NCBI GenBank assembly: GCA_022578605.1
Contig: MU394066.1
Coordinates: 248,001 to 312,000, forward strand
Reading direction: 5' to 3'
Source: Camillea tinctor
Taxonomy: Eukaryota; Ascomycota; Sordariomycetes; Xylariales; Xylariaceae
Length of the DNA: 64,000 nt
In this document: piece by piece, positions 1-11,936 of the stretch
Position numbering within the stretch: the stretch's first letter is position 1
How the letters are laid out: each line of letters opens with the position of its first letter
Made by a program: the position numbers and the translations under genes
The notes under the pieces: model-generated
What the model saw: the letters and a program-made list of their open reading frames with translations, nothing else
Told to the model about the DNA's origin: nothing
The model's database searches: none

Positions 1-2400
1 ATTCCATACCTAAATAGGTACTCCAAAGAGGATGGTGGAGCCTTCTATTTCGTTGCACATAACATCAAACCATCGCGCAGGCCGCATCGTGTCCTGAGTC
101 TATAGCGTACATACACTAGGTAGTTATTTGCATGTACGTAGATTCGTTTCTCCAACGTTGGGGCCGTGGATTTGTTTGGGTTAGTCGAGGTAAGGCATAT
201 CGCTCGGTTATCCAGTCGTGGCGGCGGTGTGTCTCAAAGGAAGAAAAGTTCACCCGCTTTGCATAGGATGCAAAAAATAATACTATTGCAGATATGCGCC
301 AGAAGAGGGGGAGGAGGAAATTACACTAGGCAAAGCATGCAGGTTGTTATTACGCGCCTTCATATATGTCTATACGTACCTAACCTAACACTATACCAGA
401 AATTTAGTTATGTACCGAATTGACAATTTCGCGGTCTGTATTATCAGAGCAAGAGATTATGCCGGGATGCTATTCAGAGGGCAATCCGCAGTTGTCAATT
501 GGCTGGCTGACCGAATAACTAAGCATCGTTATAGGGCTTCCAATCATATTGCCAATAACCGCCCCCTGGCACCTTTGCGGGTTCGGGTTGTCATCCATAC
601 TATGTGTGATGAATGTTGTAACCTACCTACACTATATTAGACCCTGTCTAGCTGACCCTTGTGCTTTTGCTGCTTCCATAGCTGCGGTTTCGAACTTTGC
701 GATGATTAGCTCCCTCAACCCCCCCTGTCTTATTTGTGGAAGAACTTCAACTGTACGCGGGCCGCTAGAAGTCTCTTCGCCTTAGCTTAGTATAGAGCTA
801 AGATTCGAGGCTAACCCTCCCAACGTAGGTGCAGGTTTCTTCCTATACTGTAAACAGACCACACTTCTGTCAGCCATGAGCTAACTTACACCATAGTTCA
901 CACCTTAGTATACTCTTTCTTAGGTAAGGGTCGTGTTTTCTAAACATAGACTAGCTAACACAAGCTTAACGATCTAGATCTACGCTCTTAGACCGACCCC
1001 TTAAATAGATACAAAGTGCATATCCTCAAGTTCTAGCCCGAATGTAGTGAGAGTAGGTAAATTATACCACTATGCGGTGTAGTGTAAGTAATGCTCTTCT
1101 CCTAAATGCAGTGAAAAACGATCTGCAAGCTAAGGCCATAGCTGATTGCAACGTCGGCATGTCCCAGCCGTTGGATAAGGCCTAGCTGCTGGTCAGGACG
1201 ACCCCCTGAATCCCTGAGCCCGTTCTACCAAAACGTGTGGACCAGGACCCGTTCTCGTCAAATTTCCCTTCATGTCTTGGCGTGCTCCTCTTGCCCCTTT
1301 GGGCCCCTATCCGTTATAGCGTATGGCCCTTCATCCAATCTATTCGGCATTGTATCATCAAACCAATCTCACGGCCAGCTTCAGGAGTCAGGGCCCCCTT
1401 CCATCCATCTCTATCAAATGGCATCCTAACTGATTCCCGCAGCGCGTCATTTGTGACCCCCCGTCATCGTCGTTTCAAGATGGTACATACAGGTCTCGGC
1501 AATGTGGAAATATTTTGCTTCTTTTTCTTTTATCTTCATTTTCTTCTGTGCATGTTATGTACTGGGTATCATCCCGCGTTGACGTACGCGCACAACACGC
1601 ACTCTTACTTACACGAAGTGTGTGTAAAAAAAATCCACCGACCACTTTACTTGTTGTTATTCTTGTCCATCTCTATTTCCCCTTCTTGCTTTGCGCTTAC
1701 TTAAGTGAATTTCCTCGGATACACAGACACAGTCACGGAAAAGACGTCTCTCTGTACCCGCCGGCTTGGATAGCTCGTTTCGCCCAAACGCATCATTAGA
1801 AAGGGTCGTTCATTCAACCCAGCAATTTTCATGCTGCCTCCTCCTGGGTCGTGAGTTGCAACAGGGTTTCTTACATCGCCCCCGGGGGGTCCCCTTGACT
1901 TATACTTCAAGTACATACATTACTGCTACTCCTAAGTAGACGAACTCTCTGCGCACCACCAACCGCAGACTGCTTATCCTTCTCCCTTTCGAACCTCAAG
2001 TTGCCAAGTTCCTGTAAAGGGGATCTGGTGTTCCTTGAACTTGAGCCTCAATTCTTTCTGTGACGTTGCTCCTTGGGACCGCTATTACGATCGGCATGGG
2101 CGCGGACTGTTAGTATCTCGTTTCGACCCCGCTGTCTCTTTCACCATTCTCCTGTTCTTGTACCACAACTACATACGACGCGATCACGTTCTTTTTGTCC
2201 CAACTTCGCTTCGACTTTCGAACTTGCTGCCAGTCGTTCTTTTTCCCTTCTTCTTCTTCTTCATCCTATTCTCTATCAAAGCGTTGTTTCCTGTTGGGTG
2301 ATATTTTCCTTTGTAAGGGGGTTTTAAGTACTCGTGCCGAGGACCGTATTGAACATTTCAACTTCATTTCATGCCTGTTCTCTCTTGACGAGCCGACACG
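1..2400. other. Noncoding left flank and leader of the MVSFFGLKFG gene
   Basis: No reading frame here resembles a known protein; open frames are under 160 codons and overlap one another without splice support. The last 350 bases are rich in T and C (many CTTC and TTTC words near 2230-2290), the usual look of a fungal 5' leader, and lead directly to the ATG at 2401. The first 1 kb contains several CTAACC/TACCTA words of the kind found throughout the noncoding parts of this window. Confidence 0.5.
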
Positions 2401-4483
2401 ATGGTTTCTTTTTTCGGTTTGAAGTTTGGAGAAAAGAAGCAGTAAGTCGACCAGCCTGAGTTTTGGGGTTGGGACTTCTCTACTAACACTGATCGACAGG
2501 AAATCTGCAGAAGTTGAAGTTTCGGGAAAGGGGATAGGGAAAGAATCAGGGAAAGAATCAGTGACACAGGAATGCACTTATGACAATCGAGAATCTTTCA
2601 TCGACGAAAAGGACCTTTTGGCAGCGTGTGGTGTGTCTTACCCCGAGAACTCAGCATCCGAATCATCTGGCCAAAACAACGTTACGGGGACACTAAATGC
2701 CATGCCATATGGACCCGGTGCTCAGAATGTGGCGGTCCTGAGCATGACAGACCTCCCCAGCCCACATAAATTCCGAGACTCGAGCTACGCAGGCCTGAGA
2801 CAGCACTCGTCAAATCCAAATCTAGGTAGAAGCTTCGCTAATGGATCTTCGACGATCTTGGCCTTAGGTCCCCCAGCACCTATTAGCTCGGGTTCCCGAC
2901 CAGGCACTCCCAAGAGAGAGAAGCCAAAGATCAGCCCCCTGGATACGAAATCGCTTGGGTCAGCGACGCCAACCACGCCTAGATCGCTATCGAGTCTACC
3001 AAACTCGCCCCCGGACCAATATCAACCAAATCTAAATGCAGCCAGCGATGCTACATCGCTAGCAGGTAAACTTGGCCCCGAGGATGTCCCAGAGCCCTTG
3101 CGTATCAAGAGGCCGATGCCACCAAAAGTTCCCGGTACGCCCTCTAGCACGAGGACTCAGTCGCCATTGAGAGGCCCGTCATCGCCGGCGTCTGACTATG
3201 CTCTAGAGGATTCGGCCCTCGAACCGCCGGCTATTCCTTACAAGAGCGAGGCCCGCCCATCGAGCCGAAGTAGCAACCGAACCGCGCCCTCCGGACTAAA
3301 GGCGGTGCAGAATGCTTCAGATTTACCAACTCATGATGAGACTTTCCTCAGTGATAGACCACCCCTCCATCGGATGAATACCGGTGAGCCAGTTATTCAA
3401 AATGTCAGGGGTAAATGGGGTACTGTGAGAGTTAGGCCAGCTCCCAGAAATGGGATAGAGATGCCTACGCCACCACAGCGATCCCAGACAGCAGATAACC
3501 GCCAGTTCGACCGTTTCCAGCCCCCGCCCATGGACCTCGACAAGCGACCAGACACGCCCGAATGGAAAGGACCCTGGAAAATCCCCTACACCGCCCCCCA
3601 GCGATCGGCAAGCCCGGCCACCTTCGGCTCTCCTGGGTCTTCCCGCTCAGGAACCCCAGTTGCTGCCGTTGGCGCAATCGGGCGCCCCATGAAGCCCGAA
3701 TTTGGTCCCGTCCGGAAGCCGACACTAGATGATTACGCTGCCCACCATGAGTCGTCTGACGATGATGATGATGATGATGATGAGTCCGACTACGAGGCCC
3801 CCGAATCGCCCGACAGCCCTCTGATTCCTCTCACCGGTCCTCTGGCCAGCCCGTACTTCCCGCCGCTGGACTCCCAGCCAGCACAACCACAGCAGTCCCT
3901 CAACAACATCAATGGGTCCGTCAACATCATGCAATCCCCATTACGCAGCGCGAGCCCCGTGGAGCTAAACTCCGCACCGCAGGATGACGACAACAACAGC
4001 ACCAGCAAGCCGAGGAAGCCCCCCTTCGTTCCCTCACTAACCGTCGGCCGCAACCCGCCGACGCCGGACTCGACCGAGTGGCCCTTACTCGCCTCGCCCG
4101 TCAGCCCCTCCGAATCGGAATCGCAGTACAGCCAGCCCGAGGCGTCCCCGCTAGCGCCGCCCCCACGGATGCCCTTCGCCCGGTGCGAGCCGCCGTCGTC
4201 GCCCAAGTCACCGAGCTCCCGCTCCTTCAGCCGACCCTGGACCCCGAACGGCGACAACAACATGGCGTCGAGCAGGCGTCCCGGCACCCCCAAGCGGTCC
4301 GAGACCGCGCCTGTGCCGCAACAGCATCATCACCACCAGGGCGTAGGCGTCGGCGTGAGACATCCTCCCCCTAGAGCGGCTACGTTCAATACGCCTCGCG
4401 GCATCCACAGCTCCCAGTCGGGGATCATCATCAGCGGCAAACCGTCCTTTTCTTCTACTTCTGGCGGCAGTGGCTTTATCTGA
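2401..4483 (+). CDS. Conserved proline/serine-rich disordered protein (MVSFFGLKFG family)
   Basis: Two exons: 2401-2441 and 2500-4483, about 674 residues. The 58-base intron has a GTAAGT donor, a CTAAC branch site and a CAG acceptor, and joins a 14-residue first exon (MVSFFGLKFGEKKQ) in frame to the long ORF; this start matches the highly conserved N-terminus of a family found across filamentous ascomycetes, often given vague names such as proteophosphoglycan. The rest is almost wholly low complexity: many SPxxP, PGTPK and RPGTP motifs, a SMTDLPSPHKFR segment near residue 105, an acidic run of eight Asp (GAT repeat near 3760-3782) followed by ESDYEAPESPDSP, and a histidine run near residue 635. 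The C-terminal GKPSFSSTSGGSGFI is family-like. No catalytic domain or membrane segment is visible. I do not know its function; it may be a phosphorylated scaffold (inference). The exact splicing between 2530 and 2700 is less certain, as this part matches the family poorly. Confidence 0.85.
3757..3783 (+). repeat. GAT triplet run coding poly-aspartate
   Basis: A run of GAT/GAC triplets inside the coding region of the MVSFFGLKFG-family gene encodes eight or more consecutive aspartates. It keeps frame and is likely length-variable between strains. Confidence 0.8.
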
Positions 4484-7104
4484 AAGACATGAGGGAGAAA
4501 AAACAAGGTCCTCTTTTTTATCTTCTTCATCGTATCATGTTTTCCTTTCCCCTATGACGCTTAGCCATTTCCACCTTTTCCGCATCATTTGTTTTCTGGT
4601 AGCATAGCTTAAGGTCCTTTTTTTTCTTGGATTTCCCCCTTTCTATTCTTTTCGCTTCTTAATACTGTATTATTCTCCACCCATATATATATCCAGAAAT
4701 TATTGTACTGTTTTTGTTTGTCCCTGGCCACAAAACAAGATCGAAGATACCCTGTTTTTTTTTCCGTTGGAAAAAAGTCTTTACATTTTTTTTGCAACAA
4801 GCGAAGAGAAAGTTTTTCGGCGTTCGAACATGGGGAAGCGGGCAAACTGGGTTTAAAAAGGGGCATTATATGGCAAAGGCAAAGAGTGTAATGTTTACTG
4901 TTTTTATTTGTTTTGTTTGCATCACTTTGTTGTTTGTTTTTCTAGATCGGAATATGGCATTTTCATAAGCACCCCTGTTTCGCTTCTGCATCTTTTTTTC
5001 TCCTTTTCGCGATATATCCCACTTTATGTATCAGAAAGTCTGAGTTGTACGTGGAGAAGCCTATCTGTAGCTTTCCTCTGTTTCTCTGGGCTAGGTGCCG
5101 TGTTGAAGAGTTTAGGGGTTGTTCTTTGTTAGGAAGTGGTGCAGAGCACGGCATTGGATGGATGGAGAGATGTAGTCTGGACAAGTCAAGTAGATGGTGA
5201 ATACAACATACCATCTGAAACAAATCATCACATTTGACCGTACCCTTGTGAAGGCCATAAATAATATACCCGAGTTCAGAAACACATTGTGACAAGGTTC
5301 AAGGGACCTCAATAACTTCATAGTCCTCCTAACTAGCCATAAATAACCTATGACATAAAGTCTCTCTTAGAACTATGATCTCTCCTTATAGGCTGGTCTC
5401 CTTATTTACCATCTATAATTCATACGATTCACTTGTTTCAATTTTTGAAGGCTTTGTAACTTTAAACCATAATAACAGCAGTTCCTAGCTATAGTCTCGT
5501 TCCTTTTACGGATCAAAGCTGAATGGGGATGGAGTACAAAACTTGAGGCATCAGTTAGATAGATATACTCTGATCTGCGCCAAAACACATTGATCACACA
5601 AAACTATTTGCAACGAACTCTGCCTTGGTATAAATTCATTCTGCGATATTGATCTTAACATCCTCAATCTAAGAAGATGGAAATATGAGTGGGAAGTCAA
5701 GCTTATTGAAGCAAGTCTTACCTTGACTAGGAGATATATGCCCCCCCAACGTACACCACTGTATCCACATATCCTCCCTCCTAGACTTTCCGTCGTCAGC
5801 CCAATACGCCTCCATCCCACCACTCATTTATATACATGCATAGCACCCAGAACGCCTCACTCCCAGGGATCTATTCATAGGCCGTAACCTGGATATCAGC
5901 TCATGTATGTAAACTGTAGATGAGCAGCATTTATTGACGGTAGAACAAGCTTCTATTCCCCGCCTCTTTATCCCTTTGAGGATATTACGCTCCTACGGGC
6001 ATGTAGGCAGCACGTTATTATTCTATTCCGCCATCCGTATGTAGCATTATACACCCATTTTCTTTATTCCAAAGCGGGGTTATTCATCTCTCCTTTACCG
6101 TACCTTACTAGATAAATATTGAGTCGACCATTCCCCAAAACGCTATGTAGAAATGCAAAGATGAAAAAAGTTACACTGCATCCCCTTTCCCCTTTATCAA
6201 TCGATTGCGATCAAATTTCATATTCCCTCCCTCCCTCCCTCCTCCAGATACTATATGTCCATAGTCGAAACCATCTATGTTAGTCACTTCCGTTCTGCTC
6301 AGCATTGTTTCGCCGGCTAGAGACCCAGCACTCCAGGTTAGTCCAGGCCATACAAACCCATTGAACCCAGACAGCCCCGTATTCCGTCCGGAGAGAGTGT
6401 GAAGACAACGATACCTCAAATATAGCAAGTTCCTTTTTGTCTCTTAACCACATAAGGAGTATACAAGACTTATAAATAACATTTCTTACTCAAAACGAGA
6501 TATAGCCAGTCAGTAAGCAAAAGCAAAGGAAAGGAAAGAAAAACGAAACCACAAGACCACACAAACCATGTCTAAAGCTAAAAGAAAAAGACGAAAATAA
6601 GATGAAGATAGAAAAACTGAATCAAGTATGCGAGTGAAGACAAGGAGGAGGAAGCAAAGAGGGGGCAAATAGGTAATCAATTTGAGGAATGATCTATGAA
6701 ACAAATGCCCTACATTGCTCGATATTCTTTTTTATCTATTTCGACGCGGCATAGTAACCTCCATGCCCAAGCCGAAAACCTCCTGAACCCCCATTCCCGC
6801 CGTCCATGTTTCCGCAACCAAGCAGTCCTTTAGCGGGAAGTACGCTACCATAACATACTATACTCTTCTATATCACAAAGCCGCCTTTTTTCTTTTTTTC
6901 CTTTTTCTTTCTCTTTACACTATCTAACTTCAGCCCTAAACCTGCATCCCTAACCCATCCCAACAGTATCACCACCCTCATCATCACCGTTGTTTGACCC
7001 CTAACCCCTTAAACCCCATATAACACAACAAACCCGCCCTTTCCCTTGCCCCAGAGGAGAAGAAAGTAGGACAAGAGTGAAGATATGCAAGAGAGAAGGT
7101 ATGA

Positions 7105-7117
7105 GGGGGGGGGGGGG
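7105..7117 (+). repeat. G13 homopolymer
   Basis: Thirteen consecutive G residues within an A/G-rich stretch. No coding function is apparent. Confidence 0.9.
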
Positions 7118-10100
7118 ATAAAATATAATAAAATAAAACAAAAATAAAAATAAAAAGGCAAGAAAGAAAGAGAGAAAAATAGAGAAAATGAAAAGAAGCA
7201 AAAAATCACCTGCCAGCATAAACACAGAGAACACAACAAAGAAAACCAAGGACGAGCAGACCAACTCTTACTCTTAGTTTAGCGCCATTCCCAAACCGAC
7301 GACCACATCACGCGATGCGTTGGACTATATACGGGCTATGATCTGCGTCTGATATTTGCCTCTTTCTTGTCTTTACTTTTCTTCTCATTTGGACTACAAA
7401 GCCAAAAGAAGAAAACATAAAAGAAGAAAGAAGGAAGGAAGGTCCCATCATGGCAACTAACTAACTAACCTAGCTAACTAGAACACTTTCCTAACAGCTT
7501 CATCTAGGCAAACTTACCCTTTTCCCCAATTCGAATGAATCTGGTCTAGCAAGTAGGTAAGATAGTACACACGGAACTTGCCCTCTTTCCGTATTTTGCT
7601 TCTAAATCTCTATAACTATACCTACTTACCTCCCTGTTCGCCCGTCGTTTAATACCAATTCCTACATCCTATAACCTAGGTCTTTAACAACAGACGGCAA
7701 GCATGAGCAGTCGTAGTAGTCACCATCATCATAAAATTCCATTTGCAAAACCTATAGCCTACCTCCCTGCTTACCTCCATCTTAAGCAAATGAATATAGA
7801 CCTAGGTTAGATACCCAGGTCCGATAGATACATAGCTTAGCTTATATATAACCTACGTGGTTATATGCTTACCTAACCTACCTCACCTTCTACCTTACTC
7901 CTCCCCCCATCTATTCCCACCAATAATGAGTTCTTTTCCCTCTCCTAGCCTTTTTCCAGTCTCTCTCATAGTACTGGGGCGGAAAAGCAGGGTTTGGGGG
8001 GGGACTAAAAGTTGGGGGATAGGATTAGCGCGGAGGACGGAGGGGCCGCGTTTTTTTTTTAAAAAGACGACATTTCTGATGATTCGCCTTGGCGGAGTTT
8101 TTGGAAGATTATCAAGCAGCGACGGACGAAAGGGGAAGGGGAGAAATAGGAGCCGGGAGGTGGAGGAGGGGGAAGTTGGTGGGTATGCCAGCGCAAGCCC
8201 ATACGGTGTTAGTATAATTTCGTAATTTAAAACGTGGAGATAGCCAGTAGAGAAGAAAAAAGGAAAAGAAAAAGAAAGGATGTCTCCATCTAAGTTTCTT
8301 CTTCTTTTCCGATGAAGCCTACTGGGTGCGATACCGAACTGGTCCCATTGCTACTGCATTCAAGGAAAAAATTCCATCTGCCGAGATAGCATGCCAGTGG
8401 GAAAAGATCGAGTATGTCATTATTGGGGGGCAGCGAACCTAGAAGGGACCAGCTCGGTTCCCGTTCTGGAGAAGTTCGGGCGCGGGGGTGTTCTCTGTTC
8501 TCCAGTTAGATAAAAAAAGAGTGAGCATGAACGAATGGTATGTGTGACAAGAATAAGAGGGAAAGCCGAAGAGGTCATGTGGCAAGCCGCACATTCGACT
8601 CGCTGCTAAGCTAATCAAAAATCTCTTTTTTTTTATCTCATTACGTTTGCTGAGGACTGCCCAGCCGGATGGGACTTGCTTGACTATGGTGGTGGGTAGA
8701 CTCTAGGCAAGCTCATGTGCATTACGCGGGTCAGGACGGCTGCATGTGCATTGCAGATAGACGCGCTTTCTGCAGCTATGAATAGACTCGCCCTGATAAA
8801 TGGTCTGTGATGATGGTGTGAAGGCCTTGGTTCCAGCGCAGAGGGACAAACCTTTAAAAACGTCGGCGTGATAATTAGGTATATAATATTCATCATCCTG
8901 GTTTGTTCATCTACCTTGAATCACAACAGACTTAGGTCTCTGTCGCGAAGGATCATGAGAGCTTGAATGCCATGAGGTGACATGAATATTCCGTGCGTAC
9001 GACCCGGATCGGACAGTTATAACCATCAGGATTTTCTTCGATTGAAAGACCGGTGTTTATCTTCACCTCAAAGGAACATGTGGGTTCAATCGAAATTTAT
9101 GATGAGAAGCCTGGCATTTTTTAAGAAGGAAAATAACGTATAAGCCCCCATTATTAGCATGACAGGAAAAGAAGAAGTATCTCCGTAATCGCTATGTAAT
9201 GGATAGGGCCGGCGTTGTATAACCAACAATGTCACTAACCAGGTTGACGTAAGTTCCTATTTTGGTGTCTGGCATCATGTTACCTTGGAGTTGCCCGAAT
9301 ATGGAGTAGGTGGCCCCTGGGGAAGAGGAGACAGAACCGGTACCTTCATATACTCGTGACCAGGTAGCTGCTTGAAAGCCTTAAAGCCCGAATTTTGACT
9401 GATCAACTTTGAGGGTTTAATATGTCGAAATTTTCTTTTGCTCCGGTTCGGATTCGAAGAGAACACTTAGTTCCCGCTGCAAAGATCGAGATTGAGTAAA
9501 ATAAAGGTGATTGTTGGTGTGTGATGTGTGATCGTAGCATTCTTCAAGGATACAACATACGGGAAGAGACCATGAGATCTCTCAAACGTGTATGTACTTT
9601 TCTTCTTTTTTTTCTGTTTCCTTTTTCACCAAGATCGCAACAACTTCAGATTTGACCCCTCTCTACAGTACGGAATTGAGAGTTGGCATAGCCTAGGCCG
9701 GAAGGCTAGTAAGCTATCCAATGGGCCAAGATGCTTTGTAGGATCGCGGGGGCCATACCCTGGAGTAGACTTCCGTTTCTGGAAGCTGAAGACTGAAGGA
9801 CTAACGGTAAGACCGTTCGGTTGCCTTTGCGAAGGACCCTGTCATCTCAGCACCCGAGGTATACTGTGTGTAAAGACGGCACAATCCCGATCAGGCCATT
9901 TCCTAGGGAAAATATCTGCAATGGTGATAGGAAATATGGAAAACGGTCGAATAGCAAACGAGCGCTGAAAGTCGGTGACCTCGGGTGATTGGCGCCGGGT
10001 CATCACGTTGCTATTCGAAATTTAAACGCCGCCAGGTGCGCTAGAGCAGAAAATAATAAATTCGCTCAAGCTCCAATGTAGTGGCGGTGATCAACCGAGA

Positions 10101-11426
10101 ACGGAAGCATTGCGATCTTGAGCTGGACTCCTAGAGCCTTACGCGAACCCGATTCCTACCCACTTGGGCACAATGCGAAGAGGTTCTGCGGGTTATCACT
10201 GCATTGCTTTCTGGTGCTTCGGTAGGTGGAAATAAGTTGCTTTCCCCATCTCTCTTAAAGAGGGCTGTGACGAATGAGGCTCGATTCAATGTGGTTGAAA
10301 TATTGTCATATCGCTCCGAGCAGTTCATCCAGCCATCCGGAATTTAGTTGGAAGTAGCCTTACGCAGCTTTAACCCTGATAATAGATGCATGGCTGTCTT
10401 TACTGAAGGACAATTGCACTAGATCGTATCGCAGCTATAGAGCTAGCCTCCACTTGGTTTTGTCAAGTAGGCCACAAGGGTGCCAATGAAAAGACATCGA
10501 AAAAAAGGGGGGAAACAACGAATTGTCAAGAGACACTATCGATAGATGTGACCAACGTCACCGAAAATCTATCAGTTGAGCCGTAGGTGTTTTGTTGATT
10601 GGGTTCGAGCGTGCTCATAATGAGATAGAGACTTGGTGATGCTATGACCGTCTCATGCGATTGTGGCAGACCTCGTTAGAAACACATTGCTCGAGTAGCA
10701 AGGGGGCATTGTTATCCAATTAGCCTAGCAGTTGGTGAGATACATGAGTGAATCTGGGTATGATGTTAAGAGGAACGTTCCAGTCGAGTTTCAAAGGTTC
10801 GAGGCGGCATCTTCATTGTTGCTTTAATCTAGTTAATGGTATTCCATGCAGCCATTAGCACCTACGTTGTGAAATCGTGTGGATGAGGCTGCATATACAT
10901 ATCGGGACCAAAGGCGACCTCATATGTAACAAGGCAGGCGTAGGAAGAACGCCTGAACACAGACCTGAGTGAACAGGTGCATCTGCAAGCATTGACCCCC
11001 GGTAGGAAGGCCGTGGTGGCCAGTAGCTATTATATATCGAAGCCATGATTGGCAGGCATATGCTGGACAATGATGATGCTAATTTGAGGAAGAAACTGGC
11101 GGCCATCTCGGTTCGGGAGGCTAAATTCTCCCGCGTGCCCAGGTAAGGTTAGATGAGAAATTACATGCATTGGTAGGTACAAACCTTTACGCCATCAACC
11201 CCCACGAAGGCCAGGCCGTGGCCGTTCTCTCGGCCCCGTACCTTATCGAGGTTGCAGATGCTGAATTGGGGTTGTGTGCAACGTGCTTATTACATACCTG
11301 CAAGACCACGTTGTTCTCGGGGCCATGTTGCCGCCGAGGGGGAAGAATAAGGAAAGGTAAGAGACAGACAGAAAGGGAGAGGGAGAAAGGAAGAAACCGG
11401 AGTGGTGTAGTATGTAGGTAAGAGAG

Positions 11427-11467
11427 GTATGGCATGGTACAATACGGTACAGTATGGTATGGTATAT
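11427..11467 (+). repeat. GGTAT/GGTAC degenerate short repeat
   Basis: GGTATGG, GGTACAATAC, GGTACAGTAT and GGTATGGTATA follow one another, giving a degenerate repeat of about 10 bases. Noncoding. Confidence 0.6.
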
Positions 11468-11888
11468 CCATACGAACCCATCACTACTTACAGCTAGGGA
11501 TGGAGACAGAGATGAGTGGGCGTTACGTGGTGATCCAGACCACGTGTGACGAGAACATTGCGATGGGGGACAGAGACGCAGGGGGGTTAGAGTAATAATC
11601 TGTATGTGTACTGCACATATCATTACCTACCGACTAAAGGGGAAAGCCGAAGTAAGGCTTTTTCGACCACAGGTATTAGATATTCGTAATGAGAGAGCCG
11701 CAAGGACCTTTAAGGGGTTATCACAACTCTGACCGTCTCGCTCTCGCTCTCGCGTCTCGTCTCGTCACCTTTTTTTTCTTTTCTTTGCTTTTCTTTTCTG
11801 TTGGCTTTCTTCATGTCACAAAGTCTTGAGCGAGTCAAAGATTCCAATATAACTCGGACCGGCCGAGAGAACCAGGTGAAGGGTACTT

Positions 11889-11936
11889 CACCGTGTCTAC
11901 CACCATGTCCAACACCATGTCCACTACCATGTTCAG
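11889..11936 (+). repeat. 12-bp minisatellite, about four copies
   Basis: Four imperfect 12-base units of the form ACCATGTCCAAC follow one another, the first being the most diverged. Because 12 is a multiple of three, the opposite strand reads as repeated MVVD/MVLD in one frame and GHGVGHG in another, but neither frame belongs to a recognisable protein. Confidence 0.7.
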
